A stretch of 64,000 nucleotides of DNA from Purshia tridentata (Eukaryota; Streptophyta; Magnoliopsida; Rosales; Rosaceae): the NCBI GenBank assembly GCA_003254885.1, contig QANT01005968.1:1-64000 (forward strand), given 5' to 3'. Positions 53,413 to 64,000 of the stretch are shown one piece after another; positions within the stretch are counted from its first letter, which is position 1; each line of letters opens with the position of its first letter. The position numbers and the translations under genes are program-made. The notes beneath the pieces were generated by a model. The model worked only from the letters and a program-made list of their open reading frames with translations. It searched no databases and was not told the origin of the DNA.

Positions 53413-54521
53413 TAGTGGTGGGAAAACACTAAGCCCACCCAGGGTTGGATACAAAGAGAGACACATGTACGTCTGCTGGTCATGCGTTTTGTATGCAGAA
53501 TCAATGTCATAGTGCGGGGCTAGGGTTAGTTCAAAGGACTGAAATGACCAATTTCTGATCTAGTTAATTGATTAGGGTTTGTTTAATCCTCATTTGAAAA
53601 AAAAAAAAAAAAAAAACACTGGGTGGGATAGTTCATTTAAAATTAAGGGTCGTAGAGTTGTCTCATCTGCACTCAAATTCAATCCCTTTTTTTTCCCAAA
53701 AATTAATAATTAAAAAAAAGTAGTGCATGTCCAGAGGGGCCACATTGGGAAGTATATTGAACACCATATATGTTTAGATTGGGCCTCTATTCCTAAGAGG
53801 GCATGACCTGTTTCAAAAAATCAACATTTTAATGTCTTAAGGAGGTGCGCCTATATATATAATATAATTAAAAGTGGGTATAAAAAAAAGTGGGTATGTA
53901 ATTAGTTTTAGTCAAATCGAAGTAGGAAGACATTAAATATAATTAGTGATCATATAAATTTTCTTAAGTTGGGTTTAGGCTATGTCCTTATTCCGGATCC
54001 CCTAAAAAAAATTAGAGAAAAAAATGCCTCACCAAACGATGTGTAATTTGGGTGGGAATAGGATAGTTGTTTTCGAGAAAGCAGTGGGCAAAAAGAATTT
54101 TTCTCTTTTGGTTTTGATACCTTTATTAATATATATATATGGTGAAGGGACAAGCTGGGGTATAGTGTAGCCCATATATTTGTGATAATTCACTCTTTAA
54201 TTAATTAATGGCCTTTGATGACAAGTAAAATTAAATTATTCATTCAAACATCACGAAAAGAAAAATAATGAACCATTAAATAACTCTTTGAGATGACATC
54301 TTTCACTAAAATATATAATTAAACTTTAAATATCTTATGATTCTTATGAATACATAATTTAATCTATCCATATTAACAATAAAAAGTAATTGGTTATTAT
54401 AAAATTAATTTGAAAATGAGAGCTAAAAGAAGAGAGGGAAAAAAGTGGGGAAAAAATTGACTAAATTACGAAGTTGAGAGGAAAAATTAATGTACGTACT
54501 CATCATATATATATATATATA

Positions 54522-55821
54522 GGCTTATTATCTATTTTACTCCTTGTAACTACATAATTGTCTCACTTTACCCGTTGTATCTTATTTTACCTCGCTTTAC
54601 CCTTCACAACTTAATTCCATGTCTCACTTTACCCTTTTCCGTCAACTCCGTCAGCCAATCCGTTAAATAGGAGACATGGCATGGGTATTTTCGTCTTCCA
54701 CTCAATTAGAAAAAAACTTAATTAAAAAATAATTTTTTTTTACAAACATTTTAATTTAATTAAAACTTAAACATTAAAAAAATAAAAATTTGAAAAAAAT
54801 AAAAAAACCCCAAACCCAGCCCCTTCCTCCTTCCCCATTCCCCCTTCCCGGCCCCTTCCCAATCTCCATCCCCAATCTAGCCTCGCCACTAAGCCAGTGT
54901 CGCCGCCACCTACCCACCCAAACTCCCGAGCCCCAGCCGCCTAGCCTCGCCATCGACCCAACCTAGCCACCAAACCAGCATCGGTGCTGCCCACCCAGCC
55001 TCTCGAGCCCATCTTCCCAGCTTCGCTACCCACCCAACGCAGCCACCAAACCCAACTTCGTCTTACCCAGGCTCCTGAGCACAGCCACCAAGCTTCGCCA
55101 CCCACTCAGCAAACTCAGCTCCGTCTCACCTAATGCCACCCTTACCTAGCGTCGTGCCCCACCTCCCCTGAACTTTCTCTCTCCTCTCATTTCTCTGCCT
55201 TTTCTCTCTACCTCTCATCCCTCCCTATCGCTGATGATGAAAAAGATGGTGGTTTGGGGTGGGGGGTGCTCGGGTTGGGTGGGCAGGGTGGTTGGTGAAG
55301 CTGGGTTGGGGATCGGGATTGGGAAGGGGGAAGAGGGAAAGGGGAAGGGGGAAGAAGGCTGGGTTTGGGTTTGGTGGCTGGGCAGGGTGATTGGTGAAAG
55401 ATGGGTTTCAATTGCATGGATGATGAAGAAAATGGTGGTTTGGGGTGGGTGGTGGCTGGGGTGGTGGTTGGGGATCAGGATCGGGATCAGGAAGGGGGAA
55501 GGAGGAAGGAGGCTCAAGGCTGGGTTTGGATTTTTTTTTTTTTCAAATTTTNAATTTTAATTTTTTTTAATGTTTAAGTTTTAATTAAATTAAAAAGTTT
55601 GTAAAACAATTATTTTTTAATTAATTTTTTGTCTAATTGAGTCAAGAGACAAAAATACCCATGCCATGTCACCTATTTAACGGATTGGCTGACGGAGTTG
55701 ACGAAAAAGGGTAAAGTGAGACACGGAATTGAGTTATGAGGGGTAAAATGAGGCAAAATAAGATACAGGGGGTAAAGTGAGACAATAATGTAGTTACAAG
55801 GGGTAAAATAGATAATAAGCC
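54522..55821. mobile_element. Nonautonomous inverted-repeat element of 1.3 kb
   Basis: The ends are an inverted pair: GGCTTATTATCTATTTTACT at the left and, inverted, GGCTTATTATCTATTTTACC at the right. The arms match for about 270 bases through GTCTCACTTTACCC, GTCAACTCCGTCAGCCAATC and CATGGCATGGGTATTTT. The inverted relation partly continues inward, where the left side is C-rich and the right side G-rich (54800-55200 against 55240-55530). The right inner half also has a 187-base direct repeat (GATGATGAA(A/G)A(A/G)(A/G)ATGGTGGTTTGG at about 55230 and 55418). Both ends lie in TA runs, so the target duplication cannot be read. No transposase is present. A single N (55552) is near the inner edge of the right arm. 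Confidence 0.75.
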
Positions 55822-57013
55822 TATATATATATATATATGAGTGAAAAATGTTGTCCGCCGTATGTTTAGCGTTGTATAATTTAGGTGTTGGATTGGATTT
55901 TGATATATAATATAACTACATGTATTTTTTACTTTATTTCTATGTCAAAATATTATGTTTCTTGTTAAATTCAAGAAATTGTGGAAATTTGGTGGTTTTC
56001 ATGCCAATACATATTTTTTAATCATCACAATTAATATGTCAAATATGTAACTTGAGTGTTAGGTCTGTTGACGTAAAATATTATACAAAACCGAGCTCAA
56101 CATATGGTATATACCCTTCTAACTCATGCAACTCATGTAAATATATAACTTACGTAGTAAGCATATATAGATACACTTATGCCTCATTTAGTATTTGGGA
56201 CCCTTGCTTTTTTAGTGGAGCACCATCTGGGTTTCTCGATCTCTTCTCTGGTGAACTACTTAATTATATTTGTCAATATATGTTCTCCATGCATTTAATA
56301 TATATATACACACACACAGTTGATCGAACTGCCCCAATACGCTTAACCGCATCAATGAATAATTAAACTTATCTTGTATATTTTAACTGTTGAAATTTGA
56401 ATAATGACAATCAACTTTGTTGGAAAATCAGATAATTAAGAAACGTATAAGTTTTGTACAAACTAGTAATCGATTTGCCACCACATTGATCAATAGGGAT
56501 CAATAGGCAATCTTATGTAGTGACAAATCCAAGATTTTTAAACTGGAGGGTCATGGCGTAAAATGGGCAATAGGGCAAGTGATCGGCACGAAGACTATTG
56601 GGTTTGGGGAGGAAGAGCCAGAGAGGGAGTGGGGGACTAGGTAGTGGGGTTTGTACATATTTGATTTTTCAAGAGTGGGTTGGGGTTTGGGTTTGTATTT
56701 AGTTAATATTTTTTTTAAAGTATCCTAGCTTAAAACAGCGTCATTTTTTAGCATGATACTTAAAAAAAAGAAAATTATTAGGCTCAAAATTACATCATTT
56801 TAGCTAGGTTACTAAGTTCACACAAACACATATGTTATGTGTTCAAACCAAAAATATATATTTTAAAAGTGAAATATTTAAAATTGGATAGAAATGTGAG
56901 AATATATAATGAACAAATGGAGAGAGATCATTTACCATAAATGAGCAAATTGAGCTTCAAATGCTTTCTGATTCAGCTAGTAACAGAAAACACTTTCGTC
57001 CATGAATCAATAA

Positions 57014-57108
57014 TGCTTTGGGGGAAGCCCAGGGGCAGGGGGTCACCTTCCGACGTTGGGGGCCGGGGTTGCCCTTCAGACCCTTGGGGGGTCGTGTCGT
57101 ATGCACCT
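57014..57108. other. GC-rich island with repeated G runs
   Basis: In otherwise AT-rich DNA, about 95 bases are strongly GC-rich and hold six runs of four to six G on the plus strand (for example TTTGGGGGAAGCCC, AGGGGCAGGGGGTC, GTTGGGGGCCGGGG, TTGGGGGGTC). A G-quadruplex could form. No protein family or known element was recognised. Confidence 0.5.
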
Positions 57109-60100
57109 TTTTGTTCAAATTGGAGATAAATTTTTAGTTTAGATTGATGGTTTAAGAATAGCATATTAAATAGCTTACCTTAAGAAAGCATTAGGCTGTA
57201 TAAAAGTGTGAGAGAAACAACATAATGGCCACAGAAATAGGCCTTGTTACACGTGTTTCCACGTAATCTGTGTCGTGTAGTAAAATGTAGAAATTATCTA
57301 TGTAAAACGGAAAAAGTATTGGCAGCCAAAAATCAAGAGGGACATGATTACCACATTAATAATCATAAGCAAGAGAATAATAAACATTATCTGTAGTACC
57401 AACTTGTCACATAATTAAATGTCAAACTAATAATAAGCTTCAATCTCGATGAGAACTGAAGTCGAGAGCATGAGAGATATAAGCTATTTTTTTGTTGCTC
57501 ATGATCAGTTGATATGATGGGTTTAGTGTTCGTGGGCACAAAGCTGGTTTTAAAATAAGAAATTCAAATGGTGGTGGCACACTATATATAAATATTATAC
57601 ATATACAATGAGGACCAGATAAAAAGGATCGACTTCACAATCATAACTTTTCCTCTAAGCCAAAACCTTTTGATTGTCTTACGAATATTCAAACTCATCA
57701 ACACACCAACTACTCATTAATATTCATAGACTTTATTGAAGCGCATGACTAATTAAAAGCTACTATATTTGCCTTTTTATTTGTTAGTTGAGATCTTTAA
57801 AAAGCTCTTTAAATAAAAAATTTTTTATTTTTTTAAATAAGAGAAGAGTATTTTGGCCTCTAATTTAAAACTCAATTTCTCTCTTTTCAAATCTAAGACC
57901 CTTTCTTCTCACTTCAAACATTAATAACACTGAATTTCGTTTATAATTCTTATAAAATTTTCATTTTATTTCCTCTAATAATAAATTTTATGTTGAATAA
58001 ATTAAGCTTTATTTTCTTTTGTTTGAATAAAATTTAAATTAGATACATAGAAAAAATACAAATAATTAAAATTAGAAGAGTTTTTTGGAGAATAAAAAAT
58101 TTAAATAGTAAATATTATTCTTCAAATTGCCATAAGTCAGCAATTACAATTTGAAGAGTGATTTTGTTAGAATCTTTTAGATCTACAACTGTTGAGGAAA
58201 GAATTCTCTTGTAAACATGAAAAATAAAAACATATATACATATGAGAATGGTGAGCCATTAGATTAAAAAAAACATGTTTTTTTTAGTTAAATTTTACAA
58301 TTCTATAACACACATTTCTCATGATTATATATGTATACTCACCTTAGTCATACTTTTAAGAGAATTATGCTATCACATTTACAATTCAATTTCGCTTACG
58401 TTATTCTTATATAATGAATATTTTTTTAAAAATGTGACTAATGACATCGCACTTTCTTGAAATATGTATAATATAAACATGCACAAAATTCATATGTAAA
58501 TGATATGAGAGAGAGAGAGGGCGTGAGAGAGAAAGAGCACTAGAAATGGAAAAATATTTTGCTTACCACCATTTTTTTGCGGTGAGCAAAATAGCACTTG
58601 GTAGAAATGACTATCTATCCTTGCTTGCACATCAAATCAAAAGAAATATATGTCATGTTGATTTAACTTTTGATTTTGAGTAGTTTCTATCTTTTGAAGG
58701 ATCACGCTAGGTAAGCTCTTGTACACTAGAGAGCCTCGATCGAAAGCAATCATAAGCAAGTCAATAATGGCTTTACAGTACACTTTATATAATAATTAAT
58801 AGAATCCACATAACTACAATATCATATCCTTAAATTATATGACCCCCCGTGCGCAGAAAACCCACAATGTGATTATGATATGGTCAAGACTTTAAGAGGG
58901 CATATATAAATATTCATGATATGGATGTCAATTTACTAATGTATTAATCTAGGGTCGTTTCTTTGTTTGACCCCACCTTTCAATTCTTTTTATTCTAATT
59001 TACCCTACTAATTCCATTCAATGCACTAGTGATCGACTAGTGACCAGTAGTCCCAAAATTCCAATGACTCCCACTATTAATTCTATGCTTTCGGAGCTTA
59101 ATAACAACATTTTTAAAATTTAGGCCAAACCATATTTTTGTGAAATTTTTACTTTGCTTCGATTCTTTTTATTTTGACAATTTCAGTTATGTATTTTCAA
59201 TATAAGATAGTAATTAAAAGTCCAACTTGTTAATTTTGTTTAAATTGATGATAGAAAATATGATATTCTTTGCATGCTAGTGACATTTCAGACATCTTAC
59301 TTCACTTGTATGCCTATTTAAGCTCATACTCGCCATTGAACGCAATTAATTTAGAAAAAGAAGAAATTTTAATGTCAAACTGAAATATATTAAATAGCGA
59401 GTCAGGACTTAAATAGGCATCTCGCGTACTAAAATGTTTGGAAATACTATTCATGCGTAAATCATGTGCTTCCACGTCAAATTTTTCACTAATAATTTAA
59501 ATGATGTTAACTATTTGAACTTAGTTGCTATCATATATATGACCAAAATCACTAAAAATAAAAGTATGTACATAACCAAAGTGAAAATTTCATGAAATTG
59601 TATAGGAACTAAAAGTGTCATTTAGAAAAAAAAAAAAAACTAATTACACCATTTGCAGTCATAATTATATAGATATACACTTATATTAATAAAAATAATT
59701 ATTATATATGACGGTAATACCACACACATGATAGAGAATCTGAATTCTCAAACTAAATTAAGGAAAATTAAATACCTATTTTATGAGCAATATTAACATA
59801 ACATGTAAGAGTTTCAAAACTCGTTTTTTTTTTAAATAAAAAGTTCACTTTCACTTTATCATATCTCTTAATAGAAGTAGAGGATTTGAAGTTGACAAGA
59901 ACACCCTTTGGTAGATGATCCATATATCATATCTCCAAATTAAGAGTACAATATATTATAAGGTGGTAATAATTAGATGGGTAGTTGAATGAGACTTGCT
60001 CCCAACTTGACTTGAGCTTGAAAACCATATTAATTAAAGCAAGTCATATTATGATTAAGTGTCATATGACTCATATCGAACCATTTTTGCGTATGTTGAA

Positions 60101-60514
60101 TACCATTCAAGTCTCCATCTACACAAGTAGGTGGGTTTGGATTTCAAGGTCAATCTTTTAACCTATTTCTGTGATCAATATGTACCTAGATAACCAGATG
60201 GCATCACAGCACAATCTTACAAAATTCTGGAAAAAATTATTTCCAAATTTACATAATTACGTTTGCCATATTAGTAGGAAAACTTTTAAGGTCTTTATTT
60301 GAGAAGGCAAGGTGTCATTGTCCTTATATCTTACATATAATTGTCAAAACCAATTAATAATTAAGTTGGGAAAAATACGTTGACAATATTGAAGCAACTA
60401 GCTATGCCCCATACTAGTAGTACCTATTGGATTCTATAGAAAAGATGTAAAGATTGGAGGTTTATTTCAAATCTAAGACACTAAAATTTTGATATAATCT
60501 TTAAACCCACAATG

Positions 60515-60537
60515 TATATATATATATATATATATAT
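60515..60537. repeat. TA dinucleotide microsatellite
   Basis: About eleven TA units in a row. Similar shorter TA runs occur at 45771-45790, 49070-49088 and on both flanks of the 54.5-55.8 kb element. Confidence 0.9.
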
Positions 60538-61088
60538 CACGCTTACATTTGTTTACCTCACAACTTTTGGCATTGGTTGCCTAATTGTGTAGAGCCTACG
60601 TAATATGTGTATTTTCAAAATGTTAGGTTTAAAGTGAGCCACATGCAGCTACAAACTGATCCACTGATAAAGATGCTATAATCAAGTTTTGTTTTCTTGG
60701 CTGTGGTAAGAAGTAAATGAATCTGCACCCAAATTTTGATTCTAGTCCACCCAAATCTGCGGTCTATTTTTGTGGTACAAGATTCTTTTGTGCTATCATT
60801 TTCTTGGGCCAACTCTTGACAAAAGGAAATCCAGATATTCCTTTTCTAATTCTGGCCCATTTCAGTCAGTCTGTAACTGCCTTGGGCCAAATTGTTGACT
60901 CCAAAGCCCAACCGCTTGGGTGTTCATCACTTGCCACGTCAGCTGTGACAGTAAGTACAGAGACGAACAGGCCAGAGAGCTCGACAGTCTCCCTCCTGGG
61001 TCATGCAGCTTCCAGACTAATCTTAAATCCGAACCCGAACCGTAAACGTAGAAATTGGCAAATGATGCTTTGAAATCGGAGCCATGAC

Positions 61089-64000
61089 ATGAATCAGTCA
61101 CTGTCTATGTCTTCTTCGTCTTCTCCTTCATCGACTTCGACCGGTTCGTGGTTCTCCGGCGTTGTCCGGGGCCGGTCAGACCGGTCCGGAACCGTCAAGA
61201 TGGGCAACGACTCCGCTTCGGGCGGTGCAGGTGACTCTTCTGGTCCCGTTGTACGGAAGAACCAGTTCCGAGGTGTGCTCTTCAAGTACGGTCCCAAACC
61301 TATTCAGGTCCGTTAGTTCTTATGAAATTTGAATCAAAAAATGCAAATTTATGTTACTTTTTGTCTGCAATGTGGTGCATTTTGATTCGAATTTGAGTGG
61401 GTGATTGAGTTTGATAGCTCGATCTCTGTTTGGAAGCTGGTGATTCTTTGTTATCTGAAAAACGCATTTTTTGTACGTTGAATTTGAATGTGTTGGATAA
61501 ATTTATGTCAAGCATTTGATTTTTTGCTACCAATTACTGATATCGGAATTTGAGTTGAAATTCTGGAACTTGGGTGACAAGGTTAAGATGGGTTATGGCA
61601 TCATACAAGATATATGTGAAGAGTGGTAACTGTGTGAGAGCAGCATCTCAAGAATGATAGAATTCTCAATCACTGTGATTGTCCTCACCTTTAGGAGTAT
61701 AGCTTCTGTGCTTATACATGTAATTTTATAAACGATATGTTGATAATTATCCTTGCCATGCAGGTTGCATTTAAAACAGGTGATTATAGACAGCAAGTCA
61801 TTTTTATTGGTGGACTGACTGACGGTTTTCTGGCAACAGAGTATGTGACATTACATTTCTAACTTTTTTTCAAGTGGCATTGTCTTCCATCATCAATGTT
61901 AGTTTGTGTAACTAGATTACATCTTATGCATGATTTTAACTGAGAGTGGCTTTCTTCATCTAATAACAGAGATTCACTGTACTATATTGTTGGGTGCTTA
62001 ACGCAGTTCTTTAAAAAAATTTAATTCCTATCATATCCTTTTTTAATGTGCTTTGCAGATACTTGGAACCTCTTGCAATCGCTTTGGACAAGGAGAAATG
62101 GTCACTTGTTCAACTACTCATGTCATCTTCATACAGTGGATATGGCACTTCCAGCTTGAAACAAGTAACTTGTTTTAAGCTATCGGATGCTTATTCTTTA
62201 TCGGTTTTTGGTTCATGCATTGTTTCCTACGTTTTTAAGTACTGTAGAGTATTCCTGCAAGACTGGTTGTATCTATATTTTTAAAAATATCCATGGTGAC
62301 TGGTCTAGACCTTTTCATTTTTTAAGATTCTTCATTTTTTAAGCTTTCTGTTTTCAATTGGGATAAGTTGGGCTGGAAGATATGAACTTTGGTTGATTTT
62401 TTCCTTCTCTTTTTCTTTTTGGGGCTTGGGTATTGAAGTTACGAGTTTTACTACTTTTACTTAGAAGATACCGTTGCCTTATGTATTGAAGGATGCAATG
62501 GAACTTGATCAGTTGATCAGTCATTTTATAAACAAAGAAGATTCTGAGGGTGTGGTACTGCTTGGCCATAGTACTGGCTGTCAGGTTTGTGCTGATTGCA
62601 TCTTAGACTTCAGCTTCTTAATTTAATTGGAGCACTCATCTTTATTACATTTATTAGGAGTATAATTAAAATTCATGTTTTTGGTTATGACTCTAGGATA
62701 TTGTACACTATATACGCACAGGTGCTGCATGCTCCCGAGCAGTCCGTGCTGCAATTCTGCAGGTAGTGTACTTTCCATACTTTGATTCTTTATATTTAGA
62801 AGTTTCACATGCATTTCCCTAATAGTAAACCATTTCTTGCATCTTGGTGCTTACAATATATTAGTTTCTGCCATGGATTAACATGCGAGAGTGACTAATT
62901 AGCAAGGTTTATCCTTATGAGTTATGATCAAATTGATATGTGTATCTAATCAACTATGACCTAGTTTTGGTCTAGATGGTTTGCATAGATAAAACATTCC
63001 TTTATAGTGGTATCAGCAACCCACCACAGATAGACATCTTAGCTGCACGGATTCGTTACGTTACTGATCATTGATCCACAGTTGCCAGAATTGTGTGGTA
63101 CTTTTGGGTTTACAGTGTGGTGGAATGCAATACGCTTCTGTGCCTAGTACAGTGTAGGCTGGGGGTTTACTTGGTATTGCTATTTGGAGTTTGAGGTTCA
63201 CATACTGAGTTGCTTGTGCACAACTTGAAGCACATCTATATGTGCATGCATAATTTATAAACACATGCAAACACACCAAATTAGTAGACTGAAGAAATCA
63301 AGGATAAAATAACTGTATTTGCGAAAATGTTGCCTTAAATTCCAGAATGTGAAAGTTCCAGCATTTGTTGTCTGATGATTGATGTGAAAGTTTTTATTCT
63401 TGCTTGTCTCAACATCTTCTGTCCTTGATGCCTACATGTTGCACCTTTACTTGAATCTTTGGTCATAATTCCAATCAAAATATCCAGGCCCCAGTCAGTG
63501 ATCGGGAGTACAGAGCAACTCTTCCTGAAACAGCTTCTATGATTGACTTGGCTTCAACCATGATAAGTGAAGGCCATGGGTCTGAATTAATGCCAAGTGA
63601 AGCAGAGGCAGGAGCCCCAATAACTGCCTATCGGTGGGTATACAACCGTATTATCATTTACTGAAGTAATAAGATAAAAATGGAATTAATAATTACCAAT
63701 TTTGGGGTAATATTTATTGGAAAGAATAGGTTTGAAAATGTCACATTTACAGATTTGCATTTGATTGCACAATATGAATTGAACTGACAATGGAAAAATT
63801 TAGAACCATACATTATCATTAGATTTTAGAAAAGCCACTATAAAGATTCTTGATTTTGATAATGTGTATATGGTACCCTGATAATGTCACTATGAAGCAA
63901 TTCGTATGTAGTGGCTTGGAAACATCTTCCACCATCGTTTTGGTATACCACCATTTTGACACAGTATGTATATAACTGAAGATTCAAACTGGCTAATAAG
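61089..64000 (+). CDS. Alpha/beta hydrolase of the UPF0613/DUF1749 group, 5' part (At5g19050-like)
   Basis: Six exons are visible before the window ends: 61089-61307, 61764-61840, 62059-62164, 62492-62584, 62697-62762, 63488-63633. The frame stays open and the next exon lies outside. The Ser-rich N-terminus is followed by RGVLFKYGPKPIQVAFKTGD, then IGGLTDGFLAT, SSSYSGYGTSS, and the nucleophile elbow VVLLGHSTGCQDIVHY with the probable catalytic Ser161. Further on come RAVRAAILQAPVSDREY and ETASMIDLASTMISEG. The acid and histidine of the triad would be in the missing part. The family is related to the alpha/beta hydrolases but its substrate is unknown. The ATG at 61089 was chosen; a second is at 61107. 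In Arabidopsis the related gene At5g19050 is next to IPT5, as here. Confidence 0.9.

Larger units (their letters stand above)
53413..61088. other. Gene-poor region between the IPT and hydrolase genes
   Basis: Some 7.6 kb of AT-rich DNA with no supported gene. It contains a 1.3-kb inverted-repeat element at 54.5-55.8 kb, a G-run-rich island near 57.05 kb and a TA microsatellite at about 60515-60537, described separately. The IPT distal promoter lies at the left; the hydrolase promoter and leader lie at the right, within roughly 60850-61088 where base composition becomes balanced. The rest, in particular 57.2-60.5 kb, shows nothing I can identify. Confidence 0.5.

Noticed and set aside
55208-55560. 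Open frames on both strands (Pro/Ser-rich or Gly/Val/Trp-rich)
   Set aside because: They arise from the asymmetric G/C-rich interior of an inverted-repeat element, and the plus-strand frame runs through an N.

Overview
The window is nuclear DNA from a flowering plant. It is AT-rich, genes are split by short GT-AG introns, and all products are plant families, including two MED33-type Mediator subunits, a PLS-type PPR editing factor, a cytokinin-making isopentenyltransferase and a DVL/RTFL peptide. From recalled sequences it looks like a core eudicot, perhaps Rosaceae (Prunus-like), but the species is a guess. There is no bacterial, organellar or CRISPR content.

Layout: 525-1190 (+) is a membrane protein of the L34e-like group. 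3813-5942 (+) is an intronless MEF18-like mitochondrial PPR protein. 6124-13545 (-) and 14159-21920 (-) are two complete tandem copies of a MED33A/REF4-related Mediator gene, each with twelve coding exons whose joined lengths stay in frame (about 1,322 and 1,324 residues). 22284-23222 repeats the promoter and first exon of the second copy across a single N. 26668-30473 (-) is the ribonucleotide reductase small subunit in nine exons. 32948-35828 (-) is a Serinc protein in six exons. 38132-38251 (+) is a 39-residue DVL/RTFL microprotein that is easily missed. 40753-44680 (-) is a DUF21/CBS (CNNM-like) protein in thirteen exons. 51860-52885 (-) is an intronless IPT5/7-like adenylate isopentenyltransferase. 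61089 to the window end (+) is the 5' part of an alpha/beta hydrolase of the UPF0613/DUF1749 group.

The genes do not form a pathway or operon; this is an ordinary eukaryotic gene neighbourhood. From memory, the gene order matches a pair of ancient duplicate segments in Arabidopsis: one around At5g19020 (MEF18), At5g19025, At5g19040 (IPT5) and At5g19050, the other around At3g23580 (RNR2A), At3g23590 (MED33A/RFR1) and At3g23630 (IPT7) with DVL genes beside it. The window appears to keep members of both sets together, as the unduplicated ancestor would have.

The gene-poor stretches (about 23-26.6, 30.5-33, 36-40.7, 45-51.8 and 53-61 kb) hold small transposon remnants: two Mutator-type MITEs with perfect 9-bp target duplications, one 1.3-kb inverted-repeat element, one tRNA-like SINE fragment, and several local tandem duplications. 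Four single N characters (17230, 22283, 51563, 55552) lie in homopolymers or at a duplication junction and mark places where the assembly is least reliable. I see no new biological system; the most useful points are the hidden microprotein, the tandem Mediator pair, the duplication at the N, and the MITE whose end was copied by a later tandem duplication.
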